A program made the translations under genes and the position numbers. A stretch of 64,000 nt of DNA from Legionella lytica (GTDB lineage: Bacteria; Pseudomonadota; Gammaproteobacteria; Legionellales; Legionellaceae): the NCBI RefSeq assembly GCF_023921225.1, contig NZ_CP071527.1, forward strand, positions 322,501 through 386,500, in the 5' to 3' direction. The notes under the pieces were generated by a model, which saw only the letters and a program-made list of their open reading frames with translations, ran no database searches and was not told the origin of the DNA. Of the stretch, positions 44,687 through 54,600 are shown piece by piece. Position 1 is the stretch's first letter. Every line of letters starts with the position of its first letter.

Positions 44687-45960
44687 GTCAAAGCAATAGA
44701 GTATTTATTACCGGTCGTAGTGCCTTAACTGCCTCAGGGAACACTGCTGATGCAACCTGGGATGCTATTTCCTCCGGAAAAAGTGGAATTGAAGAAATTC
44801 GTGATTGGGATTTATCGCAGTGGGCTGCACGTCTGGGCGGTGAACTTAAAGATTTTCAACCGGCAAAAATGTTACCAGATAGAAAATTAATTAAAGTCAT
44901 TTCACGTCAGGATGTTATTGGTATTAACGCGGCAGTTCAGGCGGTTGAGCATAGTCAAATGATTGCTTATCGTGATGGCTTAGAAAATGCTGATGATTTC
45001 AATGAGCAAACAGCGATTTTTGTTGGCTCGCCCGGCAATAAGTATTTCCAACAATATGATTTTTTACCCTTGCTTGCCAAATCACAAGGTGAAATGCAGC
45101 CTTTTGCTCAACAATTATTTGATGAAGTACATCCAATGTGGTTATTGCGGATTCTTCCTAATAACGTCTTAGCATATACCGGTATTACTTATGGATTTAA
45201 AGGCCCGAATCATAATGTTACGAACCATGCGGTAGGGGGAACTCAAGCGTTAATCGAAGCTTATCACGCAATCGTGAGTGGACAGGTTGATCGCGCAGTG
45301 GTTGTTGCTTATGATGTGGCCACTGAACCACAATCTCTATATTATTACGATCATTTAGGGGTATTAAGTCATCGTCACTTAAAACCGTTTGATGCCGAGC
45401 ATGATGGTACTATTATGGCTGAAGGAGCTGCTGCATTAGTCTTGGAAAGTGAGGCCAGTGTAAGTGCGCGTTCTGCACGCTGTTATGGCGAAATCATGGG
45501 TGGTTTATCGGCTACTGAGGCAACCGGATTATTTTCTATTGAGAATGACGGGCAACAATTAGCTGCACTGATGCAACGTACGCTCGATTCGACTGCAATT
45601 GCTCCACAGGAAATTGGCATGATTGTGGCTCATGGTAATGGTAATGTGAAATCGGATGACAGCGAAGCCCAGGCAATAAAAGGCGTTTTTGCAGAGCATC
45701 AAACGCCCGTAACTTCATTTAAATGGTCTATGGGACATACTATTTGCGCTTCAGGATTAATTGATGCGGTTATGGCTACTTATGCTTTGGAAAATCAATG
45801 TATTCCTGGTATTGCTAATTTACAGCAAACAGCACATAGCTGTGAGGGACTATCCGTTAGTGCGGAGCATCGCTCTTTAGGAAACGCAGATTATGCTTTA
45901 GTCGTTAATCGCGGATTTGCTAGTATGAACACGTGTTTGGTGATTAAAGCCTGTGAATGA
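44683..45960 (+). CDS. Ketosynthase-fold protein lacking the catalytic Cys (CLF-like partner)
   Basis: 425 aa of the beta-ketoacyl synthase fold. The nucleophile position reads TNHAVGGTQAL: His182 replaces Cys. The other active-site residues remain: His317 in VAHGNGNVKSDD, and Lys347 with His352 in KWSMGHTICASG. That pattern resembles chain-length-factor subunits (Cys to Gln) or decarboxylase-only ketosynthases. It likely pairs with the preceding intact FabF and may set chain length. The stop overlaps the acyltransferase start by 8 bp. Confidence 0.85.
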   Translation: MSQSNRVFITGRSALTASGNTADATWDAISSGKSGIEEIRDWDLSQWAARLGGELKDFQPAKMLPDRKLIKVISRQDVIGINAAVQAVEHSQMIAYRDGLENADDFNEQTAIFVGSPGNKYFQQYDFLPLLAKSQGEMQPFAQQLFDEVHPMWLLRILPNNVLAYTGITYGFKGPNHNVTNHAVGGTQALIEAYHAIVSGQVDRAVVVAYDVATEPQSLYYYDHLGVLSHRHLKPFDAEHDGTIMAEGAAALVLESEASVSARSARCYGEIMGGLSATEATGLFSIENDGQQLAALMQRTLDSTAIAPQEIGMIVAHGNGNVKSDDSEAQAIKGVFAEHQTPVTSFKWSMGHTICASGLIDAVMATYALENQCIPGIANLQQTAHSCEGLSVSAEHRSLGNADYALVVNRGFASMNTCLVIKACE

Positions 45961-46837
45961 TTTAGAACAACAAATTAGCGTATTACCTACTAGCTTTTGG
46001 GGGCGAGCTATTTTTAAGTTTGCTCCTTATAAGCGTCAGGTCATTATGGCAAATATTGATCGCGTTTATGGTGAGCGCTTAAGTTTGACTCTAAAAAATC
46101 ATTTAGTGAAATCTTATTATTCGCATTTGCTTAAATCATTTAAAGAAGCATTGCAATTACGTTTTATGAGTGAAGAGAAGCTACGTCAACTTGTCGAGGT
46201 GCGTGGTCATGAGCATATGTTGTCCGTGGTTGCTCAGAAAAAAGGGGTGCTTACGCTCACTGGACATTTTGGCAATTGGGAAGTCGCGCCAATAGGCGGG
46301 GTGCTCAATTTTAAAGAGTTTCAAGGCCAGTTTCATTTTATCCGCCGCACCTTATCGATTAAACTCATTGAGCGTAGTTTATTTAAGCAGTATTACCAAG
46401 CAGGCTTAAATGTAATTCCTAAGAAAAACTCTCTTGATAAAGTATGTGCGGCGTTAGAGCAAAATCACGCGGTAATTTTTGTTTTAGATCAGCATGCGTC
46501 TTTAGCTAATCGAGATGGAATTGCCGTAGAGTTCTTTGGTGAAAAGGCTGGAACCTACCGTAGCTTAGCGACATTATCACGTTATACGGGAGTTCCTGTA
46601 ATTCCTGCCGCAGGATACCGCTTGCCTAATGGCAAGCATGTTTTAGAGTTTTATGAACCGATTCCCTGGAAGGATTATGGTTCTACAGCTGAATCACTTT
46701 ATCAAAATACCCTTGCTTATAATCAAGCTTTAGAGCGTATTATCTTAGCCCATCCTGAGCAATGGAATTGGATGCATAAACGTTGGAAGCTTAAGAAGCA
46801 TCAACTAGCCGCAGCGAATAACCAGCCGGCGTTGTGA
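45953..46837 (+). CDS. Lipid A acyltransferase, LpxL/HtrB family (LpxXL-like)
   Basis: 294 aa from GTG 45953. Catalytic H-x4-E is TGHFGNWE (His105, Glu110). Other family marks are FVLDQHASLANRDGIAVEFF and the C-terminal WNWMHKRWK. It transfers an acyl chain to lipid A at the inner membrane. Its place at the end of the AcpXL-like operon parallels rhizobial lpxXL, which adds the very long chain. The hydrophobic N-terminal anchor is weaker than in E. coli LpxL. Confidence 0.88.
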   Translation: MNDLEQQISVLPTSFWGRAIFKFAPYKRQVIMANIDRVYGERLSLTLKNHLVKSYYSHLLKSFKEALQLRFMSEEKLRQLVEVRGHEHMLSVVAQKKGVLTLTGHFGNWEVAPIGGVLNFKEFQGQFHFIRRTLSIKLIERSLFKQYYQAGLNVIPKKNSLDKVCAALEQNHAVIFVLDQHASLANRDGIAVEFFGEKAGTYRSLATLSRYTGVPVIPAAGYRLPNGKHVLEFYEPIPWKDYGSTAESLYQNTLAYNQALERIILAHPEQWNWMHKRWKLKKHQLAAANNQPAL

Positions 46838-47002
46838 GCACCCTAACAGAAAACTACACCCTCCACAATCTGCTCTAATAGCCTTTTATGCTAACTAAGC
46901 GGAACTATTGCGTTTTTTTTTCAAACAGCTATTCTGAAAAAGGAGTATTAATGTGGGGTTTGCTAAGCCTCACATTGCGATATAGGCCAACGGGAGAGTT
47001 GC

Positions 47003-49240
47003 ATGCCTGGAAAAATAGACTTGTTTAAAGCAGCTTTAGGGAATGAGGCTTACATAGCTGAAATTAACAGCAACGCGAGTTCGCAACTCAAATTTATACA
47101 CACGCTTGAAGAAAATGAATTTACGCCGCAAGAATTAATTGAATTAATTAATGTAATGCATGAGCCAAAAGTACGAACCTTGTTAATCGTGCGTCTTTTA
47201 GGACAAAGTGATTATTTAATTAATTTAAAAGGTGAATCGGTGCTAAGCCGAATTGCATTTAAAGAATCCCGTACGGAACCCTCTCGCCTGAATGCCTGGG
47301 TCCATCAACTTGATGTAACGATACTTACTACGGAACTCATTAACAAATTAGATCCAGAGGCCGCGGTAAGTTTACTTTGCTCTATCCCTCATTTTCATCA
47401 ATTAAGCACCACCCAGGTCCAAGCTTTATTACATAAATATTTGCACCGAGAGTTAATTTTTTATTGGGTACGGCACTATGCCTTCTTACCCAATGCACAT
47501 TATGTATTAGCTCATTTAATGAAGGTCATTTATTCAGAAATTATTGATGCCATAAAAGAGCAGGAATCAAGCAAGCAAGTATTACTTACCTCAACAATTA
47601 TCGAGCACTTACCTTTATTTCATCCGCTACCTAAAAAATTGCTTTTGCTGATCAATAAAGAGTCTCATTTGATTTTGGCAATGAAACTTTATCTGAATGG
47701 GCATTATTACGAGGCATACACCTCATTTATTAAACAAGTTACGAACAGCTTACTTCACGCCAATCATGTCTTTTCTGCGGAAGCAATCGAGTTATTGTTG
47801 GCTTTAGAAAATGTTTCAGAGCTTAAAGAGATTCAAGTTAGGACGCGTGAACTTACCAGTAATTATTTTTGTGCCTATTTAAAAACGAATGCATTAGCTG
47901 GTAGCACCTACCCTTTATACCATAACGGGCGTCTCAATATACAAAAGATAATACAACATGTGGTTCTTGATGATGCTCCGAATCCATCTCAATTACTGAA
48001 TGATGAAATGGAAACGACTGTAAATGAGTTTCTTGCCAAATATCAATCCATTAACTTTTTCGAGTACTTCCTTATCCATTATCGCGGCGATATAAAACCT
48101 ATTGAGCGATTAATTAATGATTATCTTGGTCATTTTACTGAAACAAGAGCGTCGAGGCAGAGCGAAGCAAGTCAGCGACTAATTTTTTTACTGCATAACG
48201 ATCAATTAGACTCTCGCCTTAAAGACGCAATATTCTCTGCGGTGCTGCAACAGGCTGTACCTTATAATGAGCGAATTACCCAAAAATTGTTTCTATATGA
48301 TGCAAGCGCAACCTTACGCCATTTTGGTTTCATGGGAGGAGAAAGTAATTATCAAGTGATTGTTAATCTATGCTCATGGGCATTAAATGATTTAACCATC
48401 ATAGACCAAGATATTATTCAAATCGTGCGACAGGCTCAGGCTGAAGCGGAATTTGAGCTTCAGCTTTGCAATCGCAATGGACCCTTTTCTGGTTTAATCA
48501 AATACATTAAACGATGTTGGTTTTATGGCTGGAGCGGATTTTTCACGCCCAAGAACCCTATTTACGTAATTCCAGAATCGATGATGCCAGCAGCAGTCAG
48601 CGTGGCGAATCCCTCACCGCTTGAAACAACGCTACCGATAGAAAAGGATATTCAAGTGCTCTTAAAAGAAATGGAGCCCCCTACCGCATTAACTCAGGGA
48701 CAATTTGAAGCCTTGGCTAGAGCCTTAACGCGATATGCATTCTCCGACTCACCAAGTGATGAATTTGAAATCCGTATGAAGGTACAAGCTTTATTCAACT
48801 ACGTCGTTCATCACAATGAAAACCAGCTCAGACTGTATGCTTGGTTAAAATGCAACCAAGGCCCATTTATGGAAAATCATTTTCGCCTATTAGCCTTATC
48901 ATGTAGATTACGTCCTTTAAGCGAGACCGAACTATTAATAAAGCAAATAAACGATGGCCCTGATAAATTAATACGCGCTGCCGCAGAATATAATACTCCT
49001 CTACCGCAGCTAAATGATGAGCTGTTGGTTGTAACAAATGTCGTCACGGATGTGAACCAGGTGATGACAGTAACTAAAGACACCCTTTCTGCTTATTCTG
49101 CACAATTGGTTCAGGGTGCACAATCCACTTGGGGCTGGATGGTAAAAGGTTTTAACGATAGTTTTTTTGCCAAAGAGGATACGAAAAGTGGGGAGGAAAA
49201 AGGGGGGGGCTCATCGCCAACAACGACAGTGCACCTTTAG
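47003..49240 (+). CDS. Large hypothetical protein, candidate Dot/Icm effector
   Basis: 745 aa, not recognised as a known domain family. Mostly helical, Leu-rich and without a signal peptide or clear membrane segment; the pattern suggests helical repeats over about 20-480. The C-terminus ends in a polar Glu/Ser/Thr-rich stretch (EDTKSGEEKGGGSSPTTTVHL region, last 22 residues), the type of tail used by Legionella effectors. GGGAGAG precedes the ATG. A 25-bp hairpin lies in its leader (46951-46975). From memory, L. pneumophila has effector-like genes at the equivalent locus between its lipid A cluster and dapF; unverified. Confidence 0.7.
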   Translation: MPGKIDLFKAALGNEAYIAEINSNASSQLKFIHTLEENEFTPQELIELINVMHEPKVRTLLIVRLLGQSDYLINLKGESVLSRIAFKESRTEPSRLNAWVHQLDVTILTTELINKLDPEAAVSLLCSIPHFHQLSTTQVQALLHKYLHRELIFYWVRHYAFLPNAHYVLAHLMKVIYSEIIDAIKEQESSKQVLLTSTIIEHLPLFHPLPKKLLLLINKESHLILAMKLYLNGHYYEAYTSFIKQVTNSLLHANHVFSAEAIELLLALENVSELKEIQVRTRELTSNYFCAYLKTNALAGSTYPLYHNGRLNIQKIIQHVVLDDAPNPSQLLNDEMETTVNEFLAKYQSINFFEYFLIHYRGDIKPIERLINDYLGHFTETRASRQSEASQRLIFLLHNDQLDSRLKDAIFSAVLQQAVPYNERITQKLFLYDASATLRHFGFMGGESNYQVIVNLCSWALNDLTIIDQDIIQIVRQAQAEAEFELQLCNRNGPFSGLIKYIKRCWFYGWSGFFTPKNPIYVIPESMMPAAVSVANPSPLETTLPIEKDIQVLLKEMEPPTALTQGQFEALARALTRYAFSDSPSDEFEIRMKVQALFNYVVHHNENQLRLYAWLKCNQGPFMENHFRLLALSCRLRPLSETELLIKQINDGPDKLIRAAAEYNTPLPQLNDELLVVTNVVTDVNQVMTVTKDTLSAYSAQLVQGAQSTWGWMVKGFNDSFFAKEDTKSGEEKGGGSSPTTTVHL

Positions 49241-49399
49241 CTCCTTCTTCGTTGGGCTGGCTTCAATTTTGGGCTTAATTATTTCAAAATGCTCCATATG
49301 TCCCAGTTCGAATTTAGCAAACGGCTTAACAATCTCCTCTAAAATTGGCTTGAAATTGGTGATTTCGCCAAACAGGGATTTTCCGCTGTTCGAACCCAT
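49211..49399 (-). CDS. Possible small hypothetical protein
   Basis: 62 aa, convergent with and overlapping the previous gene by 30 bp. The sequence (MGSNSGKSLFGEITNFKPIL start) has ordinary composition and codon use for this genome, but there is no clear ribosome-binding site and the family is unknown. It could be chance. No other gene is seen from 49400 to 49631, only a 7-bp stem at 49590-49613. Confidence 0.3.
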   Translation of the reverse strand: MGSNSGKSLFGEITNFKPILEEIVKPFAKFELGHMEHFEIIKPKIEASPTKKELKVHCRCWR

Positions 49400-49631
49400 A
49401 TGAGTCTCAAAATTGATATGCTTTATTAAGCCAAGTAAAAAATATGCTCTACATGGTCATATTATGGCACTTTGCTCTGTTCTTTGTCTCTTTATTAACG
49501 GATATAGGAAATTCACAAGCTGATTAGAGGAGGGGTGAGTAATAGCTTGACAATGAGGGCGCGTATGAGTCCGTATGTCATGGCGACAGGTCGCTGAATA
49601 CATCGCCAGCGACGCTTTGTAACCTTGGCTG

Positions 49632-50468
49632 TCATATGGATAGAATCATTCCTTCATAGACGAACGTTGCAGGCCCTGTTAGGGTAATGGGCTTATCAAA
49701 GGCTGGCCAGTCAATAGTCAAATCACCACCAGATAAGGAAACGGTTATTTGTTGTTCGAGTTGATGATATAAGCGGCCAATAGCTGCTGCAGCAACTGCT
49801 CCACTGCCACAAGCTAGTGTCTCCCCACAGCCACGCTCATAAACTCTTAATTTGATTTGCCGTGAGCTAATAATCTGCATAAAGCCTACATTCACTTGCT
49901 CAGGAAAACGTGGATGATGGCTAATTTGTTGACCTAGAGAATGAACTGGCGCCATTTCGACATCATGGACTAATAAAACAGCATGCGGATTGCCAACGCT
50001 CAACGCATGAACAATTGCGGTCTCTCCGTCTTCCAGGTTTATGGTGTATGCTTCTGCTTGATGCTCAGCAATTAGGGGAATATCTTGAGGAGCCAGGCGC
50101 GGGATTCCCATATCAACACGAATGCTATTATCGGTATTAATCTGTAATTGCATTTGCGTGGTAGAGGTGGCAACCGTTAAACTATTTTTTGAGGTCAGGC
50201 CATACTGTTTCGCAAATGCGGCAAGACAACGCGCTCCGTTACCACATTGCCCAACCTCGTGGCCGTCTGCGTTAAAAATACGGTATTTAAAATCAATATC
50301 TGCACGATTGCTTGGTTCAATAAGTAACAGTTGATCAAAACCAATGCCTGTATGACGCTGTGCCAGCATGCAGATGAGCTCGGGGCTTAGATCAATTTTT
50401 TGATTAACACCATCAATGACAATGAAATCATTGCCTAGACCATGCATTTTAGTAAATTTTATACCCAT
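49632..50468 (-). CDS. dapF: Diaminopimelate epimerase
   Basis: 278 aa. Converts LL-DAP to meso-DAP for lysine and peptidoglycan. The two catalytic cysteines are visible: Cys75 in GQCGNGARC and Cys220 in ACGSGA. The N-terminal KMHGLGNDFIVID is typical. Starts 5 bp after the lptM stop on the same strand, the gene pair also seen in E. coli (yifL-dapF). Confidence 0.97.
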   Translation of the reverse strand: MGIKFTKMHGLGNDFIVIDGVNQKIDLSPELICMLAQRHTGIGFDQLLLIEPSNRADIDFKYRIFNADGHEVGQCGNGARCLAAFAKQYGLTSKNSLTVATSTTQMQLQINTDNSIRVDMGIPRLAPQDIPLIAEHQAEAYTINLEDGETAIVHALSVGNPHAVLLVHDVEMAPVHSLGQQISHHPRFPEQVNVGFMQIISSRQIKLRVYERGCGETLACGSGAVAAAAIGRLYHQLEQQITVSLSGGDLTIDWPAFDKPITLTGPATFVYEGMILSI

Positions 50469-50473
50469 ATCGT

Positions 50474-50602
50474 TTATTTTGAGTTAGTGGTTTTGGTATT
50501 TTGTGTTTCAGGTTGTGGTAAATAGAGAGGGCCTTTTTGACCGCAGCCAGCAATAGTCAATATTGCCAAGAAGGCAACCAAGAGTAAACTAATATATTTC
50601 AT
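50474..50602 (-). CDS. lptM: Small lipoprotein LptM (YifL family)
   Basis: 42 aa. Signal peptide MKYISLLLVAFLAILTIAGC with lipobox TIAGC (Cys20), then GQKGPLYLPQ, the hallmark of LptM/YifL. In E. coli LptM helps mature the LPS translocon LptD/E at the outer membrane. Located just upstream of dapF as in other gammaproteobacteria. The short polar tail ends at residue 42. Confidence 0.88.
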   Translation of the reverse strand: MKYISLLLVAFLAILTIAGCGQKGPLYLPQPETQNTKTTNSK

Positions 50603-50633
50603 TCAATCGCCCGTAAAACTTATTTGGTTTGAG

Positions 50634-50674
50634 CCTCAGCTCAGAATGAAATGGAGCATCGTTCTGAGCTGAGG
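50634..50674. repeat. 13-bp perfect inverted repeat
   Basis: CCTCAGCTCAGAA (50634-50646) and TTCTGAGCTGAGG (50662-50674) around a 15-nt loop. It lies 21 bp beyond the stop of the exported protein gene on the - strand and before lptM. There is no T-run on either side, so it may stabilise an mRNA 3' end or be a weak terminator. Confidence 0.65.
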
Positions 50675-50695
50675 TGTTGCAGCTAATTAATATTA

Positions 50696-51346
50696 TTATT
50701 CTGCTGCTGCTTGCATTGGAAGAATAGCATAACGTCTCATGATGTTTTCCGCTTTCAAGCCATAAGCACCCATAGCACCAGGAACACCCACAGTAGTTAA
50801 TGAACCGTTACCCGCATCAAATACTGGAGCTGCAGCAGCACCCACGCCCCATACAGTCGCGGTAGCAGTTACAGCAGATGCAGGAGTTCCACTACCATTA
50901 ACAATCAACACCATATTGGGGTAAGCTGTTGTTGGCGCTGTGAAAGTAACAGCTCCAGTAGCAGTAGTTGCTGGAACGGTTGTAGTTGTTACATTGTCAT
51001 ATATAATGGTTGAAACAGAGCCTACAGTAGCTTTAAGTGGAGTAACTGCAACGCTAGTGATGTCAGTACAAGAAGTAGTACTGTGAGTCGCAGATGCATT
51101 CCATTTAACAGTTACAGTACCGTTATAAGCAACACTTGCAGTGGTTGAGCAAGGACCAGAACTATCGGATACTACCACAGAAAAGCTAGAAGCAGATGCC
51201 CCAGTATTTGTAGTGCTTACGTTACCTAAGCTGTTAACAACTACTAATTGTCCTGAACTTGGCGCAGCGGCTGCAGCAAATACAACGCCAGAAGTTAATG
51301 CAACAGCAAGAGTAGTGCGTAAAAATGTACGTTTAGTTGCTTCCAT
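50696..51346 (-). CDS. Exported Ala/Thr/Ser/Val-rich protein, unknown function
   Basis: 216 aa from ATG 51346 (an ATG four codons upstream would overlap the AAGGATGG site). Signal peptide with TTLAVALTSGVVFA then Ala-rich cleavage. The mature protein is low in charge and rich in Thr/Val/Ala/Ser, with predicted beta strands and two Cys (in SSGPCSTTA and STTSCTDI) that could form a disulfide. The end (ENIMRRYAILPMQAAAE) is different in character. Probably a periplasmic or surface protein; family not recognised. Confidence 0.75.
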   Translation of the reverse strand: MEATKRTFLRTTLAVALTSGVVFAAAAAPSSGQLVVVNSLGNVSTTNTGASASSFSVVVSDSSGPCSTTASVAYNGTVTVKWNASATHSTTSCTDITSVAVTPLKATVGSVSTIIYDNVTTTTVPATTATGAVTFTAPTTAYPNMVLIVNGSGTPASAVTATATVWGVGAAAAPVFDAGNGSLTTVGVPGAMGAYGLKAENIMRRYAILPMQAAAE

Positions 51347-51549
51347 ATTTAATACCATCCTTCTTTAAACTTTTTTTATTATTAATACAAATAATCAATC
51401 TAAAATAGCTATCCGTGGAACACACTGCAGCCCACTCGAACTAAAGTCTAGCACTACATTTTTGATTCTGCAGTAATTTTTTTTATTTATATTTAGGATT
51501 GGCAGCCTTGACATGACTAGTAAATGCAAGCCTTGATTTAAAAGGGGGC

Positions 51550-51587
51550 GGCTTTTCTGATATACGGGCATTTATATCGGAAAAGCC
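51550..51587 (-). terminator. Stem-loop downstream of the 1054-aa gene
   Basis: On the - strand GGCTTTTCCGATA pairs with TATCAGAAAAGCC (one wobble pair) around an AT-rich loop, followed by GCCCCCTTTT. A moderately strong intrinsic terminator 15 bp beyond the stop. Confidence 0.55.
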
Positions 51588-51602
51588 TTAATAATGAGCG
51601 AG

Positions 51603-54600
51603 TTATACCGAGGCATTAAGAGGGTTATTTACGACTACTTCCACCTCTTCCTCATTATTTTCAACTACTCTTTCCCCGGTTTCCTTTGCTGCTGAGGGTA
51701 ATGGGCGAACCTTATTCAACTCATTAACAAAAGAGCTGCCTTGAGAGGCCCAGAAGTAAGGAGAGTTACCCGTAATTTTTACATAGGCTAGGAGGAAGAG
51801 CAGTCCAGGAAGAACCGCTGTCACTAAAATAGCGCTAGCAATAACGGTATTTTTCACATAGCGTATCCAGTCTTTATCACGATGTTTGTCCAGCTCTTGT
51901 GTTGCGACTTTTAATTTGTCATAAAATTCTTTTACTCGCTTCGAGGGCTTGGGGTGTGTAACCGTATCATTTAAGCTCTCTAGCAATGCGTTAAGATGCT
52001 CTATTTTCTTGCTTCTGGTCCCATTTTCGTCGCTGGTTGAGTTTTCTAATTTTCGCAAGTAATCTTCAGTTAATGGTCTTAACTTTTGGCTGATGAGTAA
52101 AAGGTTTTTTGCCTCTTCTTCGCTATTTAATGCAGCCTGGAACTTTTGGTTTTTTTGGGTTTTCTTTTTTATTTGCCTTTTTACGTTAGCATTTTCTTCA
52201 TTCGTTGTATTTAATTGATCTTGTAACTCGCTCTTGTCATTATTTAGCTGTCCATTCGCGAGACGTAATTGTTCATTTTCATTTTCTAATGCGATTTGAT
52301 TTTCTTTAGCTCGATCGACGATGCCGTAATTTTCAATAGCATAACGTTCTACTAATTCTGCAAAGGTTCCCGCTCTCGCAATAGGGGGAAGCTCATCGAG
52401 GTGATGACCATAGTAAAACTTTTGCGCAGCTCGCTCAACTAACGTAAGTGAGTTTTGGCGAAGTTTGAGTACATAAACACCAAAGTCGCCTGTCTTTTCA
52501 GGAACAAGATTACTTAAGGCACTTAAATCATTCATAAAGACTTGTATTTGTTCGTGGAGCTTTGCAAAAGCGTCCATACTATCAGCATATTGCTCTACAA
52601 AATTTCCAGCGAGTTCTTCAATGATATCGGTGTCGTTGTCATTCTCTTCATTGGAGCCAATTTTTGAGTGGTGTTGGTTAAAGTTTTCTTCGATTTTTAC
52701 GATTAGTTCTGCACAGCCATTCATTGTGCTTAGCTGTTCAAAGATGTAGGCGATTTTAAGCGCGGGAGGATGGTCTGCCAATTCGTTGTATGCAGGTGAC
52801 TCAATGATTTCTGCAACTGCCTCATTTATCGCGAAGTTAGTGCCGTTGACAGCAAATTGAGTGCTTAGATCATGAAAAAAACGTTGTAATCTTTTGTCTG
52901 TAGCCTCGTTAATGCGAGCATAGCTTTTAGTCAATATTTGATATTGATCTTCCAGTGTATCGCCAATTCCAGATACAGCCAGTGCGGTCAACTCAGAAAC
53001 AAAGGTTTGTGCAATAACATCTTGCAGCGCAGATAACTCTTTAAATTTGTGAAGCAGGTTAATAATGGCATCAAATAGTTGTTGCTTTTCTGCTTGTTTA
53101 TCTGCAGAACTCCAATCAACAGTCAGATAGTGAGTGCTCACTAATTGAATGACCCCACCAAACGTTTTGCTCACTACGTCCCGTGTTGCTTTATCGCGTA
53201 GGTTTGCATTTTTGTTATCTACTAGTATATAACTGTTGGTTAGATCCTCGATTTGATCGTGATCGGCCAGAGGCTTAATATTTTTTTCTAAGACGGCACT
53301 AACTTCATTAACTATTGCAGCAAGATTTTCGGGGGCGCGATCTAATTGGAACATGCTGAAAAAATATTCTTTTATTAGTGTGGCATGCTCATCATTAACA
53401 AAACCGGAGTTAATGGAAATAGCATCAGTAAGAAATCCATAAGTATGGTCTGTTTTACCGGAATCATCTTTGCGCAATATTCGACGCTGAGGCGTAACTC
53501 CCATCATAATATAACAGGTATTATTAAATGCCTCATATGCTTTTCGGTTTAGCGCGATTTTGTCATAAAGCTCGCGGAAGATGGCTGGGAAATTAAGTTT
53601 AGCGACATCAATTTTTTTATCGTTAGTCGATGCTGCATTAACGACTGGTTTGATTTGTTCGCTATGCTCATCGATTTTATCTGATACATCAAGCTGGACA
53701 TCGTCTAGCTCTAGATCTTCAAAAATATCGGAAATTTCACTAAGATCGTCATCCTTTAGCATCATCGCATATTTTCGTCCTAAAGCCGTGTGCTTCTGAA
53801 AAAGCTCGCTGCTCAGATCTTTAAAGCTGACCCCATGTTGGTTTAAGAAGTCCAGCAATTTATAAATTAGTAATTTCTGAACATGCGTTGCTTTTACCGA
53901 TGGATCGGTCATGACCACTTTTTGCTGTGAGCCATTATTTCCAGCAGAGCCTGTACCGTGATGACCCGGAATAGTATGGTATACAAACTTTTGTTCTGGT
54001 GATTCGGGTTGAATCCATGCTGGTGTAAATCCTAAGGAAGAATGTTCATTTTCGTAATACAGAATTTGCACATTTTTAGCAATCGGGGGGATGGTAAAAT
54101 AACGATTGTCATACCAGGTTATGGGAAAGCAATCTCCAGGGACTGGATCAATACCAAAAAAGTTAATTGAGGCATTGGGTATATTCTTTTTTAACGATTC
54201 AAACCAGGTTTCGCGTTCTTCTTGAGGAATGAGCTGTAATTGCGCTTTTAAATGGGCGATAATGTCTGGAGTGTTATTAATCGGTTTTTTTGCGTTATGC
54301 CGTTCAGTTTGTTGACGGAATAACTCAGCAATGACTTCATCAATCGAGTTACAGGCAGCAATCATGTTTTGTATTGCCTGTACTTCATGCATAATCAACG
54401 TGGATTCAACTGCACCTCTACTATGGGCAATGATATTAACTGGTAGTTGGCCACGAGCAATTGCGAGTAATATTTCCGCAACACCAAAACCAATTTTTTC
54501 ACCGACGTTTGCGCCACTTGTTGTAGGACCATTAACAACCGTAACTTCATCGGTTTTATAGGGGATGGGGCCTTGAGTTATCTCAGCCTTACCTTCCACC

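Noticed and set aside
49590..49613. 7-bp stem downstream of dapF as a terminator
   Set aside because: No T-run on the - strand side; too weak to assign.
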